Notes: a model not told the origin generated them from the letters alone. Positions 45,104 through 57,840 are shown, counted from the stretch's first letter. The stretch is DNA of 64,000 bases from an uncultured Desulfovibrio sp. (GCA_913063155.1 CAJXYU010000001.1:124001-188000); one strand, 5' to 3'. Program-made: numbers and translations.

Positions 45104-46812
45104 TAGTACTTACGCTCCTGGGGCTGATAGCGGTTGATGGACACCGGACGGTAATCCAGGTGGTAGTCGCCGTTCACGGTCACCAGGCTGTGTTTCAGGA
45201 AGTTCTCATCATCGCGCTGCGTAAAGTCTTCGCGGGTGTGAGCGCCGCGGGACTCCTTGCGGGCCACGGCCGCGACCAGGGCGCAGCGGGCCAGAGTGAA
45301 TATGTTGCCGACTTCCAGGAAATGGGAATAGGCGGTGTTGCACACAGGGTTGTCGTTGCCCACCACGGCGGTCTCGTATTCCTTTTGCAGGTCCACCACG
45401 GTATCCAGCGCGGCCTGGAGCTTTTCCTCGGTACGGAAGATGCCCATGCCGTCCCACAGGGTGGCGGCCAGCTTTTCCCGTAACTCCGGCGCGGTGGCGC
45501 CGCCCTTGCGGGCAGTGGTCTCGCGGAAATGATCGCGCCATTTGGCGGCCAGCTTTTCCAGGGAGGAATCCCCTTTCAGCCCTGCGCCGCCCACATAGGA
45601 CGCCGCGCCGATGCCGGCCTGCTTGCCGGTGACCATGGCGTCGGCCAGGGAGTTGCCGCCCAGGCGGTTGGCCCCGTGGATGGACACGCAGGAACACTCC
45701 CCTGCCGCGAACAGGCCGGGCACGGGCGTCTTCATGTGCTCGTGGTCGATAACGTCGATGCCTCCCATGGAATAATGGGCCGTGGGCCGGATGGGCACGG
45801 GTTGTTCCACCAGGTCCAGGTTTTCGAACAACAGAGCCACGTGGCGAATCTGCGGCAGGCGCTCCAGGATGCGTTCGCGCCCCAGGTGGCGCAGGTCGAG
45901 CAGCACGTGAGCGCCCAGCCCTTCGCCGTAACCACGGCCTTCGATGATCTCGGTCTCGATGGCGCGGGCCGTGATGTCGCGCGGAGCCAGCTCCATGCGG
46001 TCCGGAGCGTAGTTGGCCATGAAGCGTTCGCCGTCCTTGTTGATCAGGTAGCCGCCTTCGCCGCGTGCGGCTTCGGTGATGAGCACGCCGCCGTTGGCCA
46101 CGCCGGTGGGGTGGAACTGGACCATTTCCGGATCCTTGAAGGCCACTCCGGCGCGCAGGGCCGCGGCCACGCCATCGCCGGTGGCGATGTAGGGCGTACT
46201 GGTGCGGGCCCAGAACATACGGGTGTAGCCGCCGGTGGCCAGCACCACAGACTTGGAACGGATGGCCGTGACCTCACCGGTGTTGGTGTCGCGCACCACC
46301 ACCCCGCAGCACACGCCGTCCTCAACAGCCACGTCCAGCAGGTGGGAGTTGATGCGGAACTGCACGCCGCACTTGAGGGCGTAGTCGAAGTTGGAGTGCA
46401 GGAGAATATGGCCGGTCTTGTCGGCGGAATAGTTGGTACGGGCGTGCTTGTGTCCGCCCATCAGGCGGCAGGCCACCCGACCGTCGTCGCGACGGCTGTA
46501 AGGCGTGCCCCAGAAGTCGGTCTCACGGACCGCCTCGGAGGCCTTTTCCACGAAGAAGTCGATGGCTTCCTGGTCGCCCAGGTAGTCGCTGCCCTTGACC
46601 GTGTCGAAGCTGTGGGCTTCCAGGGTATCTTCCTGGCCAGCGAATTCCAGCACGCCGTTGATGCCGCCTTCGGCCATGCACGTGGCGGAGCGGGTGGGCA
46701 TGGTCTTGGTGACCACCAGGATGCTCAGGTCGGGGTTGGTCTGCAGGGCGCCCACGGCCGCCCGCAGTCCGGCGCCGCCGGAGCCCACTATGACGATGTC
46801 GTATGATTGCAT
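45103..46812 (-). CDS. Fumarate reductase/succinate dehydrogenase flavoprotein subunit
   Basis: [53 protein letters not shown]; start MQSYDIV at 46812. Confidence 0.93.
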   Translation of the reverse strand: MQSYDIVIVGSGGAGLRAAVGALQTNPDLSILVVTKTMPTRSATCMAEGGINGVLEFAGQEDTLEAHSFDTVKGSDYLGDQEAIDFFVEKASEAVRETDFWGTPYSRRDDGRVACRLMGGHKHARTNYSADKTGHILLHSNFDYALKCGVQFRINSHLLDVAVEDGVCCGVVVRDTNTGEVTAIRSKSVVLATGGYTRMFWARTSTPYIATGDGVAAALRAGVAFKDPEMVQFHPTGVANGGVLITEAARGEGGYLINKDGERFMANYAPDRMELAPRDITARAIETEIIEGRGYGEGLGAHVLLDLRHLGRERILERLPQIRHVALLFENLDLVEQPVPIRPTAHYSMGGIDVIDHEHMKTPVPGLFAAGECSCVSIHGANRLGGNSLADAMVTGKQAGIGAASYVGGAGLKGDSSLEKLAAKWRDHFRETTARKGGATAPELREKLAATLWDGMGIFRTEEKLQAALDTVVDLQKEYETAVVGNDNPVCNTAYSHFLEVGNIFTLARCALVAAVARKESRGAHTREDFTQRDDENFLKHSLVTVNGDYHLDYRPVSINRYQPQERKY

Positions 46813-46822
46813 GATATTCCTT

Positions 46823-47380
46823 TTACAGAGCACGGTAAGGCGCCTGGCCCTGTTCGTAGTAGTTGTTCCCTTCGGCATCGATGACCACGATGGCCGGGAA
46901 GTCTTCCACTTCCATGGCCGCCACGGCTTCGGGGCCGAGCTCTTCATAGGCCAACACGGTGTAGCTGCGGATGCTGCGGGCGATAAGCGCCCCTGCTCCG
47001 CCGACAGCCGCCAGATAGGGGACGCCGTTGGCCTTCATGGACTCCACCACGGCCTCGCTGCGGTACCCCTTGCCGATCATGCCGCGCAGGCCGTGCTCAA
47101 TGAGACGGGGGGTGTATGAATCCATGCGGCCGGAGGTAGTGGGACCGGCAGCTCCGATGACCTGACCGGGTTTGGCGGGGGACGGCCCCACGTAATAGAC
47201 CACCTGGCCTTCCAGGTTCACGGGCAAGTCCTCTCCCCTGTCCAGGGTTTCCACCAGCCGTTTGTGAGCGGCGTCGCGGGCCGCAATGATGGTGCCGCTG
47301 ATCAGGACACGGTCTCCGGCCTTGAGGGAGGCCGCGGTTTCCGGGCTGAAAGGCGCCTGAATGCGTTTTTCGTTGCTCAT
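46823..47380 (-). CDS. fumB: Class I fumarate hydratase, beta subunit/C-terminal domain
   Basis: [47 protein letters not shown]; start MSNEKR at 47380. Confidence 0.9.
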   Translation of the reverse strand: MSNEKRIQAPFSPETAASLKAGDRVLISGTIIAARDAAHKRLVETLDRGEDLPVNLEGQVVYYVGPSPAKPGQVIGAAGPTTSGRMDSYTPRLIEHGLRGMIGKGYRSEAVVESMKANGVPYLAAVGGAGALIARSIRSYTVLAYEELGPEAVAAMEVEDFPAIVVIDAEGNNYYEQGQAPYRAL

Positions 47381-47390
47381 GATCGGCCTC

Positions 47391-48236
47391 CTACAGCACG
47401 GCTTCCGCATGCCGGGCGGCATGACAGTTGATATTGACGGCCACGGGCAGCGAGGCGATGTGCGTGGGGTACCACTCCACATGCACCTTGAGGGCCGTGC
47501 AGACCCCGCCCAGGCCCTGCGGGCCAACGCCGGTCTTGTTGACCATTTCCAGCAGTTCCTGTTCAAAGGCCGCATAGCGCGGATCCGAGTTGGAGCTGGC
47601 CAGGTCGCGGGCGGCAGCGCGCTTGGCGCACAGTGCGGCCATTTCCATGGTGCCCCCGATACCGACTCCGATGACCATGGGCGGGCAGGAGTTGGGACCG
47701 GCGGCCTGAACACAGTCCAGCACCACCTTGCGCACGCCTTCGATGCCGTCGGCCGGCACCAGCATTTTCAGCACGCTCTTGTTCTCGGAACCGGCGCCCT
47801 TGGGAGCCAGACGGATGCGCACCTGGTCGCCGGGCACGATGCGGACATGGATGATGGCCGGAGAGTTGTCCTTGGTGTTGGTACGCTCAAACAGCGGCTC
47901 GGCCACCATAGACTTGCGCAGATAGCCGTCCACGTAGCCCTGGCGTACGCCCTGGTGTACGGCGTCCTCAAGGTCGCCACCGTCGATGTGGACATCCTGG
48001 CCCAGCTCGACAAAAACCACAGCCATGCCGGTATCCTGGCAGATGGGCATCTGTTCGGACGATGCGATTTCCGCATTGCGGATGAGTTGATCGAGAATGT
48101 CACGGCCCACGGGGGAGGGCTCGGTTTCCTTGGCTTGCCTGAATCCAGCCATCATGTCCTTGGGCAGGTCGCAACAGGCCTTCACGGCCAGTTCAGCCAC
48201 CGCCCGGGTAATGCTGGATGCTTCTATTGTTTTCAT
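47391..48236 (-). CDS. fumA: Class I fumarate hydratase, alpha subunit
   Basis: QMPICQDTGMAVVFVELGQD, PNSCPPMVIGVGIGGTMEMAA, GVGPQGLGG. Confidence 0.92.
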   Translation of the reverse strand: MKTIEASSITRAVAELAVKACCDLPKDMMAGFRQAKETEPSPVGRDILDQLIRNAEIASSEQMPICQDTGMAVVFVELGQDVHIDGGDLEDAVHQGVRQGYVDGYLRKSMVAEPLFERTNTKDNSPAIIHVRIVPGDQVRIRLAPKGAGSENKSVLKMLVPADGIEGVRKVVLDCVQAAGPNSCPPMVIGVGIGGTMEMAALCAKRAAARDLASSNSDPRYAAFEQELLEMVNKTGVGPQGLGGVCTALKVHVEWYPTHIASLPVAVNINCHAARHAEAVL

Positions 48237-48292
48237 GGTTCCTCCTCATATGATCTTCAGCCGCAATAAACGGCTGCCGGAGGCCCAGGAAA

Positions 48293-48307
48293 GCAAAGCT
48301 TGTGCCA
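48293..48307 (-). promoter_or_regulatory. Sigma54 (-24/-12) promoter for the fum-frd-DASS operon
   Basis: Minus-strand TGGCACA-AGCT-TTGC, one mismatch to TGGCACG-N4-TTGC, about 57 bp upstream of fumA. Confidence 0.8.
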
Positions 48308-48462
48308 CACTTCACAAATTCACAACATATTGTTATATAAGAACTTCAACCTTAGCATAAGGTATATCCGCTTAAGGAATTTTTATTCTTTTCTTACGGG
48401 ACAGGAATTTTTATTGCCATGCAGCAAAAAAATGCGGCTCGGCAAAAAGGAAGAAGGGTCAG

Positions 48463-51258
48463 TCAGACGGACACGGAGTCAGGATCGGGAAGGGAGTCGT
48501 CCAAAAGAGCGCGGATGCCTCGCGCCAGCATGTGAAGGTCCGCCGGTTTGCGGACCACGGAACGGATGCCGGCGGCAAGCAGGGCCGCCTTGTCCGCCGG
48601 AATGTTCCGGCTGTCGAAGCCCGTGACCAAGATGACCGGCAGGTCCGGGGTGACGGTATGCAGTGCGTCCGCCAGCTCCAGGCCGGACATACCGGGCATG
48701 TCGTAGTCCGTGAGCACCAGCGAGAACAGGCCGCCGTCGCCATAGGCTGTCAACGCCTCCGACCCGGATCCGGCCAGGGTCACGGCGTAACCAAGCCGCT
48801 CCAGATTGCGCTTCAGTCCTCGGGCCACGTCGCGATCGTCATCCACCACCAGTAGGTGCTCATCGCCGCCCATGGGCAAGGTTTCATCACCTTCTACCTG
48901 GTCGGACAGCTCGGCGTGGGCCGACGACGGCAGACGGACGTTGAAACAGGTCCCCTGACCGGGGGCGCTTTCCACCGATATGGTTCCGTTGTGGCTGCGG
49001 ATGATACCGTCCACCACGGACAGCCCCAGCCCGGTGCCTTTGCCCTTGGGGCGTGTGGTGAAAAAAGGGTCGAAAATTCGCTCCACAACATCCGCGGGCA
49101 TGCCGCACCCGTCGTCCCGCACCTCCAGCAGCACCCCGTCGCCCGCCGGATCATCGGCAGCATGCACACCCAGGGTTCCCCTGCCCTGCATGGCCTGAAT
49201 GGCGTTGGTCAGCAGGTTCATGATCACCAGGGACAGCTTGTCGGGGTCACCCAGCACCGTCGAAGTCTTGCGGATGTCCGCCTCCACACGGATGTCGGCA
49301 GGCAGCAGCGGACGGATCATGTCCAGGTTTTCCCGGGCCAAGCGGCTGAGGGACATCGGGCGCACGCGGCTGGGTTCGCGGCGGCTGAAATCCAACAAAC
49401 GGCGAATGAGTGTCTTTCCCCGTTGAGACGATTTTAAGGCCTGGCGCACGTCACCGCGCGGGTTGGGCAGGTGGGTCGGAATCTCATCCAAAGCAAGTTC
49501 GCAGCAACTGGCGATGGACGCCAGGATGTTGTTGAAGTCGTGGGCGATGCTGCTGGTCAGGGTACCCAGAGCCTCCAACTTTTGGGAATGCAGCAACTGG
49601 TTTTCCAATTCCTGGCGGCGGGCGTCCTCCAGGCGCTGACGGACCAACCGAAGCAGGTCGTGGCAGAACAGGGATATATCGCGGTGTTCCTCTTCCCCGA
49701 ACGCCTCCTGCCTGTCGGCCACCGCCAACACCAACGATGCGTGCTCATCCAGAACCCGGGACGCCGCAATCTGATTACGGACCGGTTCCTTCAACCCCAT
49801 CCAGAGAGAAGCGGGGGGATCATCGATGGGGGCGACATCCAGCTCCGCCAGGGCGTCCAGTTCCTTCAGGTCGACCAGGGTTCCCGCGTCGGAGTTCCGG
49901 ACATGGCGCAGACTGCCCGCCTCCCACAACAGCACGTGGACCTCGTCGCTTTGCCGCAGGCGCAGGAAAAGCAGGCCGGCTCGGGCCGCCATATGTTCCA
50001 CTATTTTCGGCAGAGCATGTTCCAGAACTTCGGCCAGGGGCACGGCAGCCATATGCGAAAACTCCAGCAACAATTCCAGTTGGGCTTCCTCATGGCGCAG
50101 ACGGGCCTCGGCTCTCTTGCGCCGCCGGTTGCTGATGAGCAGCCAGATGATGAATCCGGACTGGTACAGGATGAACGCACCAACGCCCAGCACCAGTGTC
50201 CTGTTGCGTTCGAAGAGATTCTGGTCCAGGTGCAGGACGATGGAATCTTCCGGCAGCTCTTCCAACCCGATGCCGAAATGCTTGAGCATGGGGTAGTCGA
50301 ACATGTAATAGGTGGGTGCATTTTCCAACACCGGGATATCCTCGACCCTTTCCCCCCGTAGTATGCGCATGGCCAATCGGGCGGCCGTGCGGCCCTGCTC
50401 CTCCGCGCGGAGCATCTTGCCGCCCACCATGCCGTCCTCCAGCAGGTAGGACCAAGCCGAAAACATGGGCAGCCCCGAATTCTGGTAAACGAAATCGATG
50501 CTGTCCTGCACGGTCATTCGGGAGCCGTTGGGCGTAAGATAGTAGGCTAGGTACAGCAGCACGGAATCGCGCGGCGCCTCGCGCAACCTCGCGGCCAATT
50601 CGTCCGGATCGAGGCCGTAGAGATCGATGAAATCGACCCGGTCCCTGAACTGCGGCATCAGGTCCACCACTACCTGGTGGTTCATGCGACTGGAGGTGTC
50701 CACCCCTCCCACCACCACCATGTGTTTGGCCGTGGGCACCAGGCGCAGCGCCAATTCCATGGTTCCCTTGAGGTCGAAATGTTCTCCCACACCCGTTACC
50801 CTGGTGAAATTCTTCAACCAGGATTTCTGAAAATTGTTCACCCCGCAAAAGACGACCGGCGTGCCCGGAAACAATTCGTCACGATAGCGGCGCAGAAAGT
50901 TGAAGGCGTCGTTGTCCGAGGCGATGATGACGTCGAAATGAGCATTGCCGTATTTCTGGCGATACAGGCTGCGCAATTCGCCCACAAAGGCGTCCGACGT
51001 GTAATGCTTGGCGTCCATGAACTCGTAGCGCAACCGAAGCGGAATCTCCGAACGGTTGAGCACGTCATGCAATCCTTCCAGCAGGCCGACGTTCCACAGG
51101 TAGCCCAGATGGTAGGAGTTGAGCAGGAGCACGTGCTTGGGTTCGGTCTTGTCTTGCGGCCACGCCTGCCCGGCGGGCAGAAGCGCGAGCAAAAGAACGG
51201 CGAGTGACAGCACGGTCCTGGGGATTGAAAGGATGCGGCGAACCGGGGTGGCTTTCAT
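48463..51258 (-). CDS. Hybrid sensor histidine kinase with N-terminal ABC-substrate-binding-like sensor and C-terminal receiver
   Basis: Signal/TM N-terminus, HVLLLNSYHLGYLWN..., TSSIAHDFNNILASIASCCELALDEI, DDGCGMPADVVERIFDPFFTT, receiver LVVDDDRDVARGL...VLTDYDMPGMSG. Confidence 0.88.
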   Translation of the reverse strand: MKATPVRRILSIPRTVLSLAVLLLALLPAGQAWPQDKTEPKHVLLLNSYHLGYLWNVGLLEGLHDVLNRSEIPLRLRYEFMDAKHYTSDAFVGELRSLYRQKYGNAHFDVIIASDNDAFNFLRRYRDELFPGTPVVFCGVNNFQKSWLKNFTRVTGVGEHFDLKGTMELALRLVPTAKHMVVVGGVDTSSRMNHQVVVDLMPQFRDRVDFIDLYGLDPDELAARLREAPRDSVLLYLAYYLTPNGSRMTVQDSIDFVYQNSGLPMFSAWSYLLEDGMVGGKMLRAEEQGRTAARLAMRILRGERVEDIPVLENAPTYYMFDYPMLKHFGIGLEELPEDSIVLHLDQNLFERNRTLVLGVGAFILYQSGFIIWLLISNRRRKRAEARLRHEEAQLELLLEFSHMAAVPLAEVLEHALPKIVEHMAARAGLLFLRLRQSDEVHVLLWEAGSLRHVRNSDAGTLVDLKELDALAELDVAPIDDPPASLWMGLKEPVRNQIAASRVLDEHASLVLAVADRQEAFGEEEHRDISLFCHDLLRLVRQRLEDARRQELENQLLHSQKLEALGTLTSSIAHDFNNILASIASCCELALDEIPTHLPNPRGDVRQALKSSQRGKTLIRRLLDFSRREPSRVRPMSLSRLARENLDMIRPLLPADIRVEADIRKTSTVLGDPDKLSLVIMNLLTNAIQAMQGRGTLGVHAADDPAGDGVLLEVRDDGCGMPADVVERIFDPFFTTRPKGKGTGLGLSVVDGIIRSHNGTISVESAPGQGTCFNVRLPSSAHAELSDQVEGDETLPMGGDEHLLVVDDDRDVARGLKRNLERLGYAVTLAGSGSEALTAYGDGGLFSLVLTDYDMPGMSGLELADALHTVTPDLPVILVTGFDSRNIPADKAALLAAGIRSVVRKPADLHMLARGIRALLDDSLPDPDSVSV

Positions 51259-51278
51259 GGAAAAGGAACGCCTCCGCC

Positions 51279-52694
51279 CTATGAGCCGGAGCGCCTCCAG
51301 CCCGGGGTGGGCAGCTTGAATTCCTTCAGCAATGCGTACAGGCGGGACTGGGACAGCCCGGACATGTCGCAGGCCGCCTGCATGTCGTTACCGACCAGGA
51401 GCATCAACTGCTCCAGGTAATGGCGCTCCGCTTTCTGCAGGACCTCCTTGCGGTGGTCGGCCAGGGTGGGCAGCGTGTCGGGCAGTGCGGACGGCTCCTC
51501 GCCCCGGGCCGGACGGACCCGCCCTCCAAGTACGCTGGCCCGCAACTCCCGAGGCAAATGCGCCTGAAAAAGCGTTTGTTCGAAAAATGCTGCGTTCACT
51601 GCATAGTCCACGGCATTGACCAGTTCGCGCACGTTCCCGGGCCAGGAGTACTCGTCGAGCATATCCAGAAAACCATTCGAGGCGACTTTGGTCTCTATGC
51701 CCCGCTTGCGGCAGCATTCCTCAATGTAATGGGCCACGAGAGGCTGGACGTCCTCCATCCGTTCCCGAAGCGGCGGCAGAGCCAGATGCGCCCCCCGCAG
51801 CCGGAAAAGCAGGTCGAAACGAAATTCCCCGTTCCGGGCCATGGCGTCCAGGTCGCGGTTCGTGGCGGCCACCAGGCGAAAGTCGCTGCTCTCCTCGGTG
51901 GACGCGCCCACGGGGCGAAAGGTCTTCTGCTGCAGGACCCGGAGAAAGGTCGCCTGCAAAGACAGAGGAAGTTCCCCCACCTCGTCGAGGAACAGGGTGC
52001 CGCCATGCGCCTCGCGGACCAGACCGATGCTGTCGTACGAGGCTCCGGTGAATGCGCCGCGCACATGCCCAAACAGGATGCTTTCGGCCAGGGAATCGGG
52101 AAGACTCGCGCAGTCGACAATGACGAAGGGGCCGCCCCGCCTGGGACTATTCCGGTGCACGGCCCGGGCAATGGCCTCCTTGCCGGTTCCGGTCTCGCCG
52201 GTGATGATGACGTTGGCCTCACCCGGCGCGATGTCCGACAAGGCCACCAGACAGGCCTTCATACGTGGGCTGTCCCCGACGATGCCGTCCCTTTCAAGGG
52301 TGGAGGATTGCTGCTGCCGTGCCGCGTACCGTTCCTCGCGATACCGCAGCACCTGCTCCAGGGCCTGGGCCATACGCCGCGGCGAGGATTTTTCGATGTA
52401 GTCCCACGCACCGCAATGGATGGCCCGTTCGGCGTCGTCCGAAGCTCCGAGCCCCGTGATGACCACGATCTCGGGATGTCCGGGATGAGCGGCGAAGGCG
52501 TCCATGGCGTCCATGCCGTTGCCGTCGGGCAGATGGACATCCAGCAAAATGACGTCGAAATCGCTTTCCCCGAGTAGCCGTTCCCCCTCGGCAAGCGACC
52601 CGCAGGACACGGCCTCATGGCCCATCCGCTCGGCTGTCCGCGTCAGGACGTGACAGATTCCCTGGTCGTCGTCGATGATGAGAAGTCTTGCCAT
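51279..52694 (-). CDS. Sigma54-dependent response regulator (NtrC family)
   Basis: Receiver LLIDDDQGICHVL...DVILLDVHLPDGNG; GETGTGKE; GAFTGA (HVRGAFTGASYDS); Fis-type C-terminal HTH. Confidence 0.94.
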   Translation of the reverse strand: MARLLIIDDDQGICHVLTRTAERMGHEAVSCGSLAEGERLLGESDFDVILLDVHLPDGNGMDAMDAFAAHPGHPEIVVITGLGASDDAERAIHCGAWDYIEKSSPRRMAQALEQVLRYREERYAARQQQSSTLERDGIVGDSPRMKACLVALSDIAPGEANVIITGETGTGKEAIARAVHRNSPRRGGPFVIVDCASLPDSLAESILFGHVRGAFTGASYDSIGLVREAHGGTLFLDEVGELPLSLQATFLRVLQQKTFRPVGASTEESSDFRLVAATNRDLDAMARNGEFRFDLLFRLRGAHLALPPLRERMEDVQPLVAHYIEECCRKRGIETKVASNGFLDMLDEYSWPGNVRELVNAVDYAVNAAFFEQTLFQAHLPRELRASVLGGRVRPARGEEPSALPDTLPTLADHRKEVLQKAERHYLEQLMLLVGNDMQAACDMSGLSQSRLYALLKEFKLPTPGWRRSGS

Positions 52695-52863
52695 ATCAAT
52701 AATAAAAACGAGAGTGCACCAAGCCGGACAAGACCCGCGGGTCAGGCATTGCCCAGCAGCGTGCGTTCATGGTTTCGGGATGCCGGCAAATCGGAAACTC
52801 CTGCCGGTCGGGGTTATCTACGCCCAGAAAACGCTGTTTGTCAAAGACGCCCGGTACTCCTTC

Positions 52864-53448
52864 TCACTCCACGTCGTCGAATCGCCCTCTTACGTCTTCC
52901 AGTTCCCGGCGGTATGCTTCGGCATCGCCGTATTCAAAAAAGGTCTTGTAGCGACTGTGCACCGATTTCACGGGCCGGGCGTGGCGCACCGGGCACCAGT
53001 ACTGTTCGGTGCGGGCGGCGACCTCCCGCACGTAGCTCATGAGCCCGTTGAAATAACCGCAATACATGCAATTCACTTTCTCAAGCCAGTTGAGATACTG
53101 CAGATGGTGACGGTCGACGACCACATAGTCGCCGCGCTTCACACGGGGAATTCCGTAAATGGGAAAGCAAATGAGCTGGTAGGCGAAGACGAACAGGTCG
53201 AGAAACACGGCGGGGATGAGCGCCACCCAAATGATGGGAACGGTTAGAACGATGAATAGACCGTTGTCGTAGACGTAGTCGGAGAACCTGGTGACCATGT
53301 CCCGGTGATGCCGCCGCACCTCCTCGCTGAAACGCACCTTTTTTTCTTCGATGGTGTAACGCAGCTTTTCATGGCGTTGGGCCAGCTCCCGGCTCAGTTC
53401 CTTTTCCAGGACGCTTATCCGCTCGAGCAGGTCGGTCAGGGTGTTCAT
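52864..53448 (-). CDS. Conserved membrane protein of unknown function
   Basis: TM segment LFIVLTVPIIWVALIPAVFLDLFVFAYQLICFPIYGIPRV; start MNTLTDLL at 53448. Confidence 0.75.
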   Translation of the reverse strand: MNTLTDLLERISVLEKELSRELAQRHEKLRYTIEEKKVRFSEEVRRHHRDMVTRFSDYVYDNGLFIVLTVPIIWVALIPAVFLDLFVFAYQLICFPIYGIPRVKRGDYVVVDRHHLQYLNWLEKVNCMYCGYFNGLMSYVREVAARTEQYWCPVRHARPVKSVHSRYKTFFEYGDAEAYRRELEDVRGRFDDVE

Positions 53449-53541
53449 GGAGGCTCCTCGGGTAAGAGTGTACGGGGTGCATACAGCATGGCATGGACCG
53501 GAAACACGAACCATCCGAGCGCGCAATACGCCGAAAAGAAT

Positions 53542-54516
53542 TCAGTAACAAACCCACAAGGCCGCGCCCTGCAAGGCCTTGAACAGGGTCCGGGCCACCG
53601 ACCCCACAAGCAGCCGATTCCAGAACCCCCGACCGGCTCCGGCGCTGCCTATGGCCACGGCAGCATGCCGACCCTCGGCATATTCCTCCTGAATGAGCCG
53701 GGCCGGGTTGGAGCCGCGACGGACCATCTGCACGATGCGGTTCAGGGGCAGCCCCGCGTCGAGCAGCACCTCCACGGCATGGTTGACGATGGCGTCCGCG
53801 TCCAGTGGGTCCGACTTGGAAGGATCGTGCACGTGAAACACGGTGACCGTATGCCCCGGACTGCGGGCAAGCATGTAGCCCACGTGGTCGGCCATCCGGT
53901 CGGACGGATTCGATCCATCCACGCAGAGCAGAACGTCCCTGCGCCCCGCCTCGGGCAGACGGCACAGCCAGAGGGGAAAACTGATGGCGTGAGTCAGGCT
54001 CTCGACCAGTTCACGGCAGATGGACTGGTCGAAGACGTCTTCCAGCGAGGTCTGGACCCGACGGCCGAGCACCACGGCATCGTAGCGCCCTTCCCTCGCC
54101 TCCCGGATGATGTCCCTGGCCTTGCCCATCTGGTACGGGGCCACCTTGCCCTCGACCCTTTCCGGATCGAAACCGGCGGCGACCAGCCTGCGCCGGGCGT
54201 CGTCCAAGACTCTCCTGCCCCGGGCCTCGGTCATGGCCGACCGGGCCTCCAGGGCGTCAAGGCTCTCGTAATTCCTTTCCTCGACCCAAACTGCCGCCTG
54301 CGACGGAGGGATATGCATGAGGGTAAGCCGGACCGAACCCTTTTCACGGAAGAAATGGGAAAGAAAATCCAGGCCCGCTCCTGCCATGGAGTGCTTGGAC
54401 AAGGGCACAAGCAGATGCGGCTCCAGCGTGTCCGCACCGGATTTCTCCCTTCCCGAGGGAGACAAGCCCTCGGCCATCACGTAGCGGGCAATCTTCTCGG
54501 AAACACGAACCACCAT
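53542..54516 (-). CDS. Universal stress protein (UspA-like), two-domain
   Basis: YDAVVLGRRVQTSLEDV; VLLCVDGSNPSDRMADHV...HVHDPS; VAIGSAGAGRGFWNRLLVGSVARTLFK. Confidence 0.85.
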   Translation of the reverse strand: MVVRVSEKIARYVMAEGLSPSGREKSGADTLEPHLLVPLSKHSMAGAGLDFLSHFFREKGSVRLTLMHIPPSQAAVWVEERNYESLDALEARSAMTEARGRRVLDDARRRLVAAGFDPERVEGKVAPYQMGKARDIIREAREGRYDAVVLGRRVQTSLEDVFDQSICRELVESLTHAISFPLWLCRLPEAGRRDVLLCVDGSNPSDRMADHVGYMLARSPGHTVTVFHVHDPSKSDPLDADAIVNHAVEVLLDAGLPLNRIVQMVRRGSNPARLIQEEYAEGRHAAVAIGSAGAGRGFWNRLLVGSVARTLFKALQGAALWVCY

Positions 54517-54701
54517 GAAAAACCTCCTCGATTACTGGGAGGATAGCATACCGTTGTCCGGTCTCCATGATTTTGTTCCGCCTCCTGTCATATGTCTCCT
54601 TCCGGACGCACACCTAAACTCTTTCGTTGCAATGAGCTCGATTGCGTATTAATGAGTTGTTTTGAGTTCACAAACCTTTTTATTCACGGACAGACGCCAC
54701 C

Positions 54702-55874
54702 ATGAAACTCATCAAAAACGGCACACTCTACGCTCCTCAAATCCTTGGAAAGCGCGACATACTCATTGGCGGGACCAAGATCCTCGCCATCGAGGAATCC
54801 ATCGCGGCAAGCAGCCTGCCCGGCGATGTCGAAGTCATTGACGCGGACGGCATGATCGTCACCCCCGGGTTCATCGACGGCCACCAGCACTTCACCGGAG
54901 GCGGCGGAGAGGGCGGCTTCGAAACCAGAACCCCGGAAATGACCCTTTCCATGAACACCTGCAACGGGGTGACCACGGCCATAGGGCTGTTGGGCACGGA
55001 CTCCCTGACCCGTTCGGTGGAGGCGCTCTTTGCCAAAACCATGGCCCTGCGCAACGAGGGCATGAGTACCTTCATGCTCACGGGATCATATTGGTATCCC
55101 TGCCCCAACATCACGGGCAGCGCCCCGCGGGACATCGTCTACCTGCCGCCCGTGGTGGGCGTGAAGCTGGCCCTGGCCGACATCCGCGGCCCGCACATAA
55201 CCCTGGACCAGCTGGCAACGCTGGCTTCGGACGTGCGCGTGGCCGCCCTGGTGGCCGGAAAGGCCGGGTTCATCACCGTTCATACCGGCGTCAAGGAAGA
55301 ACGACTTGACCTGGTGGTCCAGACCGTGGAAGAACTCGGTATTCGTGCCGACATGTTCGTGCCGACCCACATCAACCGCAATGACGAGAAGCTCGAGGAA
55401 CAGGTCTGGAAGCTTGCCCGTCGCGGCGGCTTCGTGGACGCAACCTGCCACACCAGCCTGCCCCCCAAGGGCTCGCTTTCCTGCGCGGCCTCGGACTTCG
55501 CCGTCCGGGCCGAGAAACAGGAACTGCTCGACAAGCTGCTCTTCAGTTCGGACGCCGGCGGCTCCATGCCCAAATGGAACCGGGACCGCAGCAGAATCGT
55601 CGGCATGGGAGTGGGCAAACCCGACGCTCTGCTCTTCGAGCTGCGCAGATTGGTGAACCACCTGGGCATGCCCCTGGAAAAGGCGCTGCGCCCGCTGACC
55701 GTCAACCCGGCCGCCGCCTACAAGATGACGGGCCGCAAGGGAGCCATCGTCCTTGAGGCCGACGCGGACCTCCTGGTCATGGAACCGGGCACCCTGAAAA
55801 TCCGGGACGTGCTGGCCATGGGCAAGACCATGGTGCGCCATGGCGAGGCAGTGGTCACGGGATACTTCGAATAG
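54702..55874 (+). CDS. iadA: Isoaspartyl dipeptidase (beta-aspartyl peptidase)
   Basis: VIDADGMIVTPGFIDGHQHFTGGGGEGGFETRTPEMTLS; FVPTHINR; FSSDAGGSMPKWN. Confidence 0.9.
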   Translation: MKLIKNGTLYAPQILGKRDILIGGTKILAIEESIAASSLPGDVEVIDADGMIVTPGFIDGHQHFTGGGGEGGFETRTPEMTLSMNTCNGVTTAIGLLGTDSLTRSVEALFAKTMALRNEGMSTFMLTGSYWYPCPNITGSAPRDIVYLPPVVGVKLALADIRGPHITLDQLATLASDVRVAALVAGKAGFITVHTGVKEERLDLVVQTVEELGIRADMFVPTHINRNDEKLEEQVWKLARRGGFVDATCHTSLPPKGSLSCAASDFAVRAEKQELLDKLLFSSDAGGSMPKWNRDRSRIVGMGVGKPDALLFELRRLVNHLGMPLEKALRPLTVNPAAAYKMTGRKGAIVLEADADLLVMEPGTLKIRDVLAMGKTMVRHGEAVVTGYFE

Positions 55875-55900
55875 CCGCCACTCATAAGGAAAAGCAGGCA

Positions 55901-57778
<1,878 letters not shown>

Positions 57779-57840
57779 GGATTTCAGGTCCGGAAAGGCC
57801 TGTCGCAATACCCGTCGAACCTATGAGAGGAGGATTCACA

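Noticed and set aside
45529-46806. 425-aa plus-strand ORF over the fumarate reductase flavoprotein
   Set aside because: Antisense shadow ORF with biased composition.
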